From Anaerolineales bacterium (GTDB lineage Bacteria; Chloroflexota; Anaerolineae; Anaerolineales; E44-bin32), in the NCBI GenBank assembly GCA_011772595.1, contig WVZH01000091.1, positions 43,064-68,831 of the forward strand: a DNA stretch of 25,768 nt. The letters run 5' to 3'. Below are positions 8,227-15,019 of this stretch, one piece after another. Below the pieces are notes generated by a model. It did not search any database, was not told the DNA's origin, and saw only the letters and a list, made by a program, of their open reading frames with translations. The translations under genes were made by a program, and so were the position numbers. The stretch's first letter is position 1; each line of letters opens with the position of its first letter.

Positions 8227-9537
8227 CTACGACTTCACAGTTTTTATCGAATCATTAAAGATATTCAGTGTCTCGTTCACATCTTCTTCGCTCAAGGCAT
8301 AACATAAGAACCAGGGCTCGCGTGCGTCGCCATCTGGTTGCACACCCCTGCGAATCAATTCCATGGCAAGTTCTTCGTAGAGTTCACCATCTCCCTTAAA
8401 ATAGTCTCTGAAATCATGTGGTTCTTCATCCGTACCGAGGATCAATCCAAACATCGCCGGGACACCCGCGACACAATGCGGGATACCAGCTTCGGTTAAT
8501 ATCTCACCTATCCCGGTTATGAGGACTTCTCCGCGCTTGCTGATCGTTTTGATGACAGGTTCTGATTCGAGGATTTCCAGTGTAGCAACAGCTGCCGCTG
8601 TTGCTGCCGCGTTTCCAGAGTATGTGCCGCCATGCACCATTGCTCCCGGTTGGATGGTCATCATGACATCGTCTTTTCCAGCGATAGCTGCGATCGGAAA
8701 CCCATTGCCCAATGCTTTAGCGTAAGTGACCAAATCAGCCTGTATGTTGAAGAATTCCTGCGCCCCGCCATTCGCGATCCTGAATCCGGTCTTCACCTCG
8801 TCAAAAACCAGCACAATTCCATACTGATCACATAATTCACGCACTTTCTCGAGATAACCTGGCAAAGGCATTATTCCAGCAGCATTCCCAAGCATAGGTT
8901 CGATAAAAACCGCAGCGATGTCACCCCACTTTGCTTTGATCGTCTCCTCGAGGATTTCAAAGTCGTTAAAAGGCAGATTGATTACGTATTGGCTTATTCC
9001 CTTTGGAATCCCGGATGTAGTCGCCGAATTGATCGGATTTCGTTTTGAACCCAGAGATCCGGGGGTGGAAGATGCTGTGCTGTACAAGAAGTAATCAGCC
9101 ATACCATGATATTGGCCTTCAAACTTGATGAATTTCTCTCGTCCGCTATACGCTCGTGCAATCCGTAGAGCATGCATCGTGGCTTCTGTACCGGTGTTGG
9201 TTAATCGCACCTTATCAACATTACACATACGAGTGATGCGCTCGCAAAGGTCGATTTCCCATGGCGTGGTCCAAGCAAACAATGTTCCATCTTTTATCGC
9301 TTCTTGAACTCGTTTCACAACTGCCGGATAGGAATGCCCAAGAATTATGGGTCCAAACCCTAAACGATAATCAATATAGCGCTTTCCATCAGCATCCCAT
9401 ACGTAGGTGCCCTCACCTCGGGTGATGACCAGCGTATCATCCTCCCCCCAATAACGGAAGTTAGAGTTCACTCCATGGGGAATAACGTTCATTGCCTTCT
9501 GGAATAGCGAGCTAGTTTTCGGCCCTTGTAGATTCAT
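8227..9537 (-). CDS. Glutamate-1-semialdehyde 2,1-aminomutase-like class III aminotransferase
   Basis: 436 aa, PLP fold type I. Motifs are TNTGTEATMHALRIARA for cofactor phosphate binding, LVFDEVKTGFR for the ring-nitrogen Asp, and TYAKALGNGFP with Lys274 for the Schiff base. The sequence groups with HemL-like proteins, but a housekeeping haem role is unlikely in an amine-catabolic operon; HemL-like relatives include beta-amino-acid aminotransferases and aminomutases. The start at 9537 (MNLQGPK) has AAGGAG 6 bp upstream; the frame extends to 9579 without a ribosome-binding site. It is the second aminotransferase of this operon, 72 bp after the cyclodeaminase-like gene. Actual donor and acceptor are unknown. 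Confidence 0.85.
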   Translation of the reverse strand: MNLQGPKTSSLFQKAMNVIPHGVNSNFRYWGEDDTLVITRGEGTYVWDADGKRYIDYRLGFGPIILGHSYPAVVKRVQEAIKDGTLFAWTTPWEIDLCERITRMCNVDKVRLTNTGTEATMHALRIARAYSGREKFIKFEGQYHGMADYFLYSTASSTPGSLGSKRNPINSATTSGIPKGISQYVINLPFNDFEILEETIKAKWGDIAAVFIEPMLGNAAGIMPLPGYLEKVRELCDQYGIVLVFDEVKTGFRIANGGAQEFFNIQADLVTYAKALGNGFPIAAIAGKDDVMMTIQPGAMVHGGTYSGNAAATAAAVATLEILESEPVIKTISKRGEVLITGIGEILTEAGIPHCVAGVPAMFGLILGTDEEPHDFRDYFKGDGELYEELAMELIRRGVQPDGDAREPWFLCYALSEEDVNETLNIFNDSIKTVKS

Positions 9538-9609
9538 GTCCTTCTCCTTGTAATCTGCAAATCGTAATCGTAGGGTCACCTACCTTGCGATTCTTGCCTT
9601 CAAGTAGGA

Positions 9610-10605
9610 TTAATGTGAACAAATCAATGCTTGTCCTAAGCCCAAGGATTTCGCTTGGCGGTAAACCTCGGGCAAAATGGCCGCGTACTCTCCCCAAATG
9701 CCTAGAGCAATATAGACGATGATCTCATCCGGAGTCTCACGACCAGGCACTTTCCCGGCAACTACATCCGGCCATTCCGCGTGGATATTCTTATGATCGA
9801 ACCGCTCTTCTTGCTTCAATTGGATGATCTCAGGAATTCGCGGGCTGACGTATTTCCATCGATCAACAATCACTTTATCCGCCTCGGTGATGACGTCGTG
9901 ATCAACTTCCTGATAGGAGCCTAAACGAGCAACAAAGGTCCCCGGTTTCAACCAGGCATGTCCGAAGAGCGCCTGACTTCCGGTAGTGACGGTGAAAATG
10001 ATGTCTGATTTCCTCACAGCATTTTCCCTGTTCTCTAACGAGACAGCTGCCACGGGGAAGCCCAAAATCGGTTCAAGTTCTGCTGCACATTTCGCAGCGA
10101 CTTCAGGCAGAATATCCACAAAGTAAGCCTGCTTTAGGTCAAAACGTTCGACCACAGCGATCAGATGGAGGCGCCCTAGTGTACCGGCGCCAAATATTGT
10201 TATCGTCTCAGACTCGGGTCGTGCCAGATATGCCGTGGTTACAGTAGTAGATGCGGCCGTCTTCAATCCTGTCACCCAGCTGGCCTCCATGAAACACGCA
10301 GGAAGCCCGGTCTCAGCGTCGAGCAGGATCACCAGGGAAGAAGTGGTGGAGCGGCTGTATTTTTCTGGGTTGTTAGGGAAGTAACTGAAGGTCTTGACAA
10401 AGGCATACTCTTCCCCGTCAATATAGCCTGAGAAGGGTTTAACAAAGGCGTTCTCACCGACGTTCATGTAAAACTTATCACCATTGACCTGACCGGCTGC
10501 ATCTGCTTTGATTCCTTCTTCAGCCAGATTTACTGCATCGGCGACGGTTATGCATTTTTGGACGTCACTTTCTGTCAAATAAAGGATCTCTGCTGGTATG
10601 GGCAT
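9610..10605 (-). CDS. Ornithine cyclodeaminase / mu-crystallin family protein
   Basis: 331 aa, the usual family length. The family substrate segment is seen as GLKTAAST (113-120) and the Rossmann motif as IFGAGTLGR (138-146). Members convert ornithine to proline (OCD), reduce cyclic imines such as pyrroline-2-carboxylate, or act as alanine or N-methyl-amino-acid dehydrogenases, so the name does not fix the reaction. A weak GAGG lies 9 bp before the ATG at 10605. Upstream is a remnant of an ABC ATPase, so this gene may have its own promoter or be co-transcribed from the regulator promoter through the remnant. In context it could reduce or oxidise an imine formed from the demethylated substrate. 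Confidence 0.85.
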   Translation of the reverse strand: MPIPAEILYLTESDVQKCITVADAVNLAEEGIKADAAGQVNGDKFYMNVGENAFVKPFSGYIDGEEYAFVKTFSYFPNNPEKYSRSTTSSLVILLDAETGLPACFMEASWVTGLKTAASTTVTTAYLARPESETITIFGAGTLGRLHLIAVVERFDLKQAYFVDILPEVAAKCAAELEPILGFPVAAVSLENRENAVRKSDIIFTVTTGSQALFGHAWLKPGTFVARLGSYQEVDHDVITEADKVIVDRWKYVSPRIPEIIQLKQEERFDHKNIHAEWPDVVAGKVPGRETPDEIIVYIALGIWGEYAAILPEVYRQAKSLGLGQALICSH

Positions 10606-10809
10606 GTTTGCATTCCTCAGTCACGTCAATGTGAAGGTCAAGATTCAGCAATTACTTTCGCTCTGGTTGCTATCAGTTGATCGGGCCTACCCGTCATCGC
10701 GATGGGTACTAGCTCCTCAATGCGCATTTTTCTTACACTTTTGGGCTCCACTCTCGCGTTTCTCCCGACAGAATAGAAAAGAGGTGATCCTCTCTCATAG
10801 GCATACTTC

Positions 10810-11025
10810 TCAATTGATCTCTCCGGCGCGGAAACACGCATCCCAATGATCGGGCTCCTTTTCGAGAAATCCAGGTTCTTCCATAGAACATTGTTCGACA
10901 GCAACGGGACAACGAGGATGCATCCGACATCCTGGAGGTAGGTTCAGGGGGCTCGGGACTTCACCTTGCAAGATGATGCGATCTCGTTGTAGATTTTATT
11001 TTGGTATCGGGATCGCAGATCGGTG
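10810..11025 (-). pseudogene. C-terminal remnant of an oligopeptide/dipeptide ABC transporter ATPase (Dpp/OppD/F-type)
   Basis: Minus-strand translation from 11025 to the stop at 10810-10812 gives SAIPIPK, then an in-frame TAA (10996-10998), then [31 protein letters not shown] and DHWDACF. These are the hallmark C-terminal motifs (oligo_HPY region) of peptide/nickel-type ABC ATPases, whose Cys residues in CRxHPRCP and later bind a metal cluster or zinc. Nothing of the Walker A, signature or Walker B parts is present, and the corrinoid gene begins directly upstream. The original operon therefore probably contained a peptide-type ABC importer that has been deleted. The remaining space to the next gene (10606-10809) holds nothing I recognise. 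Confidence 0.75.
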
Positions 11026-11080
11026 TGATTTTCATTGACTGGATCGTTCGTCTCAAATGGCAATCCGCCACAAGCATACG

Positions 11081-11728
11081 CTACGGAGGCGCGTCCATCA
11101 GTCGGAAGGCAAGATCGACGGCCGAGATAGCGTCTTCGGCATAGCCATCCGCACCGATTTCATTGGCAAAGCTTTCGGTGACAGGAGCTCCTCCAACCAT
11201 TACCTTCACCTTATCCCTGAGCCCCGCTTCCTCCAGCGATTCGATGAGTTTTTTCTGTTGCGGCATCGTTGTTGTAAGCAGAGCCGATGCACCAACGATA
11301 TCAGCCTCGTGTTGTTTGATGGCAATGATGAACTCCTCCGATTTCTTATCAATGCCGATATCGATCACCTGGAAGCCATTGGCTGTGAGCAAGGCACCAA
11401 CAAGTGTCTTGCCGATCTCATGCAGGTCACCTTCAACAGTACCCATCACCACCCGACCAACAACCTCCCGTTTCTCGCCGACCAGCATCGGTTCGAGTAT
11501 ATCCAGAGCAGCCTTCATAGTATCGGCACCGATGATTAAGTCTGGCAAATAGTATTCACCGCTGGCGAAGAGCTTTCCGACTTTTTGGATTCCTACCGTT
11601 AAGCCCTCCGTGATGCACGCGAGAGGATCAAGACCAGCTTCAAGGGCTTCATTGGCTAGCGCGACGGCATCCTCTGCTTCACCATCAATCACCGCTTGGG
11701 CTAACTTCTGATGCATTTCTTCTGCCAT
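11081..11728 (-). CDS. mttC: MttC/MtbC-type corrinoid (B12-binding) protein
   Basis: 215 aa, standard size for the two-domain methylamine corrinoid proteins. Residues 1-85 form the helical cap domain (LFASGEYYLPDLI is typical). Residues 90-210 form the B12 domain with DLHEIG (Asp101, His103 as the lower cobalt ligand, Gly106), SALLTTTM and MVGGAP. It accepts the methyl group from an MttB-type enzyme and hands it to a corrinoid:folate or corrinoid:CoM methyltransferase. GAGGA precedes the ATG, and the gene lies 43 bp after the regulator gene. It is the only corrinoid protein in the window, so it probably serves both MttB1 and MttB2. It ends in TAG. Confidence 0.93.
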   Translation of the reverse strand: MAEEMHQKLAQAVIDGEAEDAVALANEALEAGLDPLACITEGLTVGIQKVGKLFASGEYYLPDLIIGADTMKAALDILEPMLVGEKREVVGRVVMGTVEGDLHEIGKTLVGALLTANGFQVIDIGIDKKSEEFIIAIKQHEADIVGASALLTTTMPQQKKLIESLEEAGLRDKVKVMVGGAPVTESFANEIGADGYAEDAISAVDLAFRLMDAPP

Positions 11729-11771
11729 GTTAGTTCCTCATCTGCTCTGAGGTAGAGAAACACATCTTCAC

Positions 11772-12266
11772 TTAATCGTCGTCTCCACCAACTTCCTCGG
11801 AATCGAGAACATCGGGAGGCAACCAGGTATCTAGATCTTTGATTTTTAGAGGAAGTAGATACGATTGTGTGCGTCGGACACCAGGTATCTTCCCGAGTTT
11901 CTCTGTGACGAAGTCGAAGAGTTCCTCGATACTACGCACTCGCAATGAGATGCTAACATCCGTCTCGCCAGTTGCACATGCAACGTAGCTGATCTGTGGG
12001 AATTCGGCGGCTTGTCGAGCCACCGCGCGCACACGCCCTGGCTCAACCTCGATGAATACGTCAGCCAACACCCCATAGCCAACTTTTTCTGGGTTGACGA
12101 CGGCGCGAATATTGATGATGCCATGTTCTGTTAGAGCGTTTATGCGGTTTGTAACAGTCCGTGCGGAAACATTGCCCAGCTTGCGCGCAATTTCAGCACT
12201 GGGCATTCTGCCATCCTCGTTTAGTAGCGCAATGATTTGCCAATCAAACCTATCAGGTTTATACAT
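11772..12266 (-). CDS. Lrp/AsnC-family transcriptional regulator
   Basis: 164 aa. Residues about 5-55 form the winged HTH (DWQIIALLNEDGRMPSAEIA, then SARTVTNRINAL). Residues about 65-145 form the ligand-sensing RAM domain (ACATGETDVSISLRV). An acidic tail of about 12 residues, ending EVGGDDD, extends beyond the usual 150-residue length. These proteins bind amino acids as oligomers and control nearby catabolic genes. It is the first gene of the left operon, directly upstream of the corrinoid gene, divergent from the amidohydrolase, and preceded by a strong promoter and AT-rich inverted repeats, which fits a local regulator of this island that also regulates itself. The ribosome-binding site is weak. 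Confidence 0.92.
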   Translation of the reverse strand: MYKPDRFDWQIIALLNEDGRMPSAEIARKLGNVSARTVTNRINALTEHGIINIRAVVNPEKVGYGVLADVFIEVEPGRVRAVARQAAEFPQISYVACATGETDVSISLRVRSIEELFDFVTEKLGKIPGVRRTQSYLLPLKIKDLDTWLPPDVLDSEEVGGDDD

Positions 12267-12316
12267 AAGAACCCGAGATATCCAGACGAGTTTTTCCGGT
12301 GATCTTTCTGGTTATC

Positions 12317-12345
12317 AGAATAGCCGATTCTTTCCGAAATGTCAA
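12317..12345 (-). promoter_or_regulatory. Near-consensus sigma-70 promoter for the regulator/left operon
   Basis: On the minus strand, TTGACA (12345-12340) is separated by exactly 17 bp from TATTCT (12322-12317). The -35 box is perfect and the -10 box matches the consensus in four or five positions depending on the reference. The predicted transcription start, near 12310, gives a leader of about 44 nt before the regulator ATG. Confidence 0.65.
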
Positions 12346-12383
12346 TGACAGGGAGGGTTGTTTTCAGTTTCGGACAAAATATC

Positions 12384-12402
12384 GTATATTTATTGAATAT
12401 AC
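12384..12402. promoter_or_regulatory. AT-rich inverted repeat, candidate Lrp-family operator
   Basis: GTATATT (12384-12390) and AATATAC (12396-12402) are perfect 7-bp arms around a 5-bp spacer, TATTG. The site lies about 40 bp upstream of the -35 box of the regulator promoter and within the divergent region shared with the amidohydrolase. Size, AT-richness and position suit an Lrp/AsnC-type site; binding is inferred. Confidence 0.5.
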
Positions 12403-12403
12403 C

Positions 12404-12419
12404 GAATCAAATAAGATTC
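12404..12419. promoter_or_regulatory. Second inverted repeat beside the candidate operator
   Basis: GAATC (12404-12408) and GATTC (12415-12419) flank AAATAA, 2 bp beyond the first inverted repeat. The centres of the two repeats are about 18-19 bp apart. It could be a second, weaker regulator site; short arms make chance likely. Confidence 0.3.
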
Positions 12420-12568
12420 AGCTCAAGAAGGACGAATGACGAATTTACCTCTAACCGTACTCTGGGCTCAAGACGCCTTCGAGCCCACATTCGCCAACGT
12501 ACCTGTATGTCATTGCAGCAGATGACAAATTCAACTTTAAAGATCGGGACAGAGCCACCTTTGGGAGC

Positions 12569-12580
12569 AGCTTATAAGCT
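12569..12580. repeat. 12-bp perfect palindrome AGCTTATAAGCT
   Basis: The palindrome lies 124 bp upstream of the amidohydrolase start in the 437-bp divergent region (12267-12703). It could be an operator for the plus-strand gene. I found no good plus-strand -35/-10 pair in this region, and the rest of the region holds only short unrecognised frames. Confidence 0.25.
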
Positions 12581-12703
12581 TCCTGAAGTGAACACAGTCG
12601 GTAGGCAGGGTTTAAGAATTTGGATGTAGCATGCCCGTGTACGAAGAATATGAAGGATACCTGCGCGGTTGAACCTAGTGAACATGAGAAGGACATTGAA
12701 TTG

Positions 12704-14341
12704 ATGGATAAGCAATCGGATCTCGTTCTTAAAAATGGTTCGATCTATACAGTCGATCAAGATCGTACCTGGGCAGAGGCCATCGCAATTTCGGGGGAGA
12801 AGATCATCTTTGTAGGTTCAGACGAAGCCGCTGAATCATTTATCGGAATGGAAACAGAAGTAATAGACCTGGAAAGGAAGATGGTGCTTCCTGGTTTCAT
12901 CGACTCCCACGCCCACCCATCACACGCAGTGGATCTTGTTAGCAATATCAATCTTCATATGCTGGATACGCTGGAAGAATACAAAAGAGCAATCGCCGGA
13001 TTCGTCGATAACCACCCCAACGCTGATACATTCCGGGGCCGCGGGTGGTCTGATACCCTTTTTCCAAAACTCGGTCCCACAAGTGAAATCCTTGATGCCA
13101 TTGTGCCCGACCGACCCATCGCCATTGTGTCGTATGATGGCCATTCCTTATGGGTGAACTCTGTCACACTGGAGAGGGCAGGGATCAATAAGGATACTCC
13201 TGATCCAGACGGCGGGAGGATCGAACGACACCCCGCAACTGGTCAACCAAGTGGCACCCTCAGGGAAACAGCCTCCAAATTAGTGGAAAGCGTTATCCCA
13301 GATTACTCCATTGAAGAACGGAAAAAAGCGTTACTCGCCTACCAGGATATGGCTCTCTCGGTTGGAATCACGATGTCCCATGATGCCATGCTTGACATCG
13401 GATCTATTGCAGCATTCAACGCACTTGCGGAGGAAGGCAGGCTCAAGATGCGCTTCCGCGGTGCGATCACTATGGAGCCCTACATAGGGATCAAGCAGCA
13501 GATAGAAATGGTCGTCAATGAACGCTCAAAGAATACCCATCCTTTTTTTCAGACACATACCGCCAAGATTTTTGTTGACGGGGTTGTCGAGGGCGGGAGT
13601 GCCTATCTACTCGAACCCTATGAGCATGAACCCGAATATCGCGGAAAGCCGATTTGGGGTCCTGATAGCTTGAACAATGCCTGCGTAGCCCTCGATCATG
13701 AGAACATTCAGATCCACTTTCATGTAATCGGGGATGCAGCTGCACGAATGACTCTGGACGCACTTGAAGGCGTGAAGAAGACAAAAGGCCGGCTCGGTTC
13801 ACGCCACCTAGCTACACACCTCCAGCTCGTAAAGCCTGAGGATATCCCCAGGTTCAAAGAACTCTGTGTGATCGGTGTTCCGCAACCGTTCTGGTTCAAG
13901 ATCGACAATTATTATCGAGAGCTGGCACTGCCATATCTGGGAAGAGAAAGGGCCGACAGCCAATATCCAATGCAGAGTTTTATCGTTGCTGGTGTGATTA
14001 TGGCCTCTGGGAGCGATTTTCCTGTGACGATCCCTTTTGATCCCCTGATCGCGATTCAAATCGGAATCACTCGTTCAGACATCGCTGGAAAATCTAGGGA
14101 GATGCTTTCTCCAGAGGAAAGGGCTTCCCTAGAAGACATGATCACCAGCTTTACATACAACGGGGCATACGCAAATTTCGTCGAAAATGAAATCGGCTCC
14201 ATCGAGGTCGGCAAACAGGCGGATGTGATTGTGTTGGATCAAAACCTCTTCAATATTCCCGTCCATATGATCGCCAAAACGAAAGTGATCTTGACGCTCG
14301 TTGATGGAATTGAAGTATTCAGAGATGCGGTCTTTCCTTGA
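12704..14341 (+). CDS. YtcJ-type amidohydrolase (Amidohydro_3)
   Basis: 545 aa from the chosen start. Conserved metal-hydrolase motifs run in order: VLPGFIDSHAHPSHA (metal ligands of strand 1), KIFVDGVVEGGSAYLLEPY, HFHVIGDAA and GSDFPV (last metal Asp). The C-terminal FTYNGAYANFVENEIGSIEVGKQADVIVLD closes the composite beta-sandwich. The family hydrolyses amides or formamides of varied substrates; several members act on N-formyl or N-acyl amines. The frame is open from 12620, but the family N-terminus (DLVLKNGSIYTVD) begins right after MDKQ at 12704, with GAAGGA about 10 bp upstream; 12650 is an alternative start. It is divergent from the regulator and followed by a broken FAD oxidase. Substrate unknown; a link to amine metabolism is from context only. 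Confidence 0.85.
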   Translation: MDKQSDLVLKNGSIYTVDQDRTWAEAIAISGEKIIFVGSDEAAESFIGMETEVIDLERKMVLPGFIDSHAHPSHAVDLVSNINLHMLDTLEEYKRAIAGFVDNHPNADTFRGRGWSDTLFPKLGPTSEILDAIVPDRPIAIVSYDGHSLWVNSVTLERAGINKDTPDPDGGRIERHPATGQPSGTLRETASKLVESVIPDYSIEERKKALLAYQDMALSVGITMSHDAMLDIGSIAAFNALAEEGRLKMRFRGAITMEPYIGIKQQIEMVVNERSKNTHPFFQTHTAKIFVDGVVEGGSAYLLEPYEHEPEYRGKPIWGPDSLNNACVALDHENIQIHFHVIGDAAARMTLDALEGVKKTKGRLGSRHLATHLQLVKPEDIPRFKELCVIGVPQPFWFKIDNYYRELALPYLGRERADSQYPMQSFIVAGVIMASGSDFPVTIPFDPLIAIQIGITRSDIAGKSREMLSPEERASLEDMITSFTYNGAYANFVENEIGSIEVGKQADVIVLDQNLFNIPVHMIAKTKVILTLVDGIEVFRDAVFP

Positions 14342-14407
14342 GATAATGTATGAGACATTTTTCGCGCACACACAACCGGAGCCAGAATTACAGACGACCC
14401 GATCTCT

Positions 14408-14840
14408 ATGAGTAATGTCGATAACTTCAGTTTCCATGCTGCCGAACTCGACACTCAAAAGATAAGCGGAACACTCAGAGGCAGCCATATAGCTGGTGTC
14501 GACATTGTCGGGGGAGGGTATACAGGTCTATCCGCGGCGTGCTATATCCGGAAGCATTTTCCTCGCAAGCACATTGTGCTTCTAGAGGGTGCTCGCTGCG
14601 GATATTGCACCAGCGGGCGTAATGGCGGTTTCTGCATCAATACCAGACTTTTGGATTGGCATCAAACAACCCCTGAGCGTCGGAAGAAAGATTTTGAGGT
14701 TTCTGCCTATGGCTTGAATCACATTAAGAGGATGATTTCAAAATTCGGCGCCGATTGTAAATTTGAGGAAAACGGGGCGCTCGAAGCCGCATTGAATGAT
14801 AAGCACGTGAATATCTTGTAAGAGTATTCCCGCGAACTCC
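14408..14840 (+). pseudogene. Truncated FAD-dependent amine oxidase (DAO/PuuB-like), N-terminal fragment
   Basis: The frame encodes 137 aa (14408-14821) against 430-480 for the family. It has the FAD motif VDIVGGGYTGLSAACY and the LLEGARCGYCTSGRNGGFC block typical of gamma-glutamylputrescine oxidase-like and glycine oxidase-like proteins, then EENGALEAALNDKHVNIL and TAA (14819-14821). In the same frame EYSREL follows, which continues the expected helix, so the stop looks like a nonsense mutation inside a once longer gene. After about 14840 no family sequence can be seen, so most of the gene is deleted. The ribosome-binding site is poor. It probably formed a pair with the amidohydrolase. The convergent gap 14841-15019 holds nothing else I recognise. 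Confidence 0.75.
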
Positions 14841-15019
14841 TAATCTCCGCAATTCTTTCGGTGATTGCCTTCGTAATCATTAAGTTCTTCGTTGTAGAAC
14901 CTATACCTATCAAATCGATAACAGTGTCATTGACACGGCTTTTCTCCAAAGTCCTGGGGAATTTAACGCTTGAAAGTTGGGTTGCATACCCATAAATCAC
15001 AAGAAAGGCCGGGTATACC

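Noticed and set aside
8227..9537. Haem-pathway hemL
   Set aside because: Sequence is HemL-like, but no other haem gene is present and the gene is embedded in an amine-catabolic operon; named only as a HemL-like aminotransferase.
12518..12625. 35-codon plus-strand ORF starting MTNSTLKIG in the divergent region
   Set aside because: No ribosome-binding site, no recognisable motif, and it lies in the expected leader/promoter region of the amidohydrolase.
13515..14488. Several minus-strand frames of 60-119 codons opposite the amidohydrolase
   Set aside because: Low-complexity or Arg/Ser-rich translations without motifs, no ribosome-binding sites, fully overlapped by a confident gene.
14822..14994. 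Hydrophobic 57-codon stretch after the stop of the FAD oxidase fragment (LLISAILSVIAFVIIKFF), considered as a transporter permease remnant
   Set aside because: Beyond EYSREL it matches no permease motif I know, it has no start, and AT-rich sequence easily yields hydrophobic frames.
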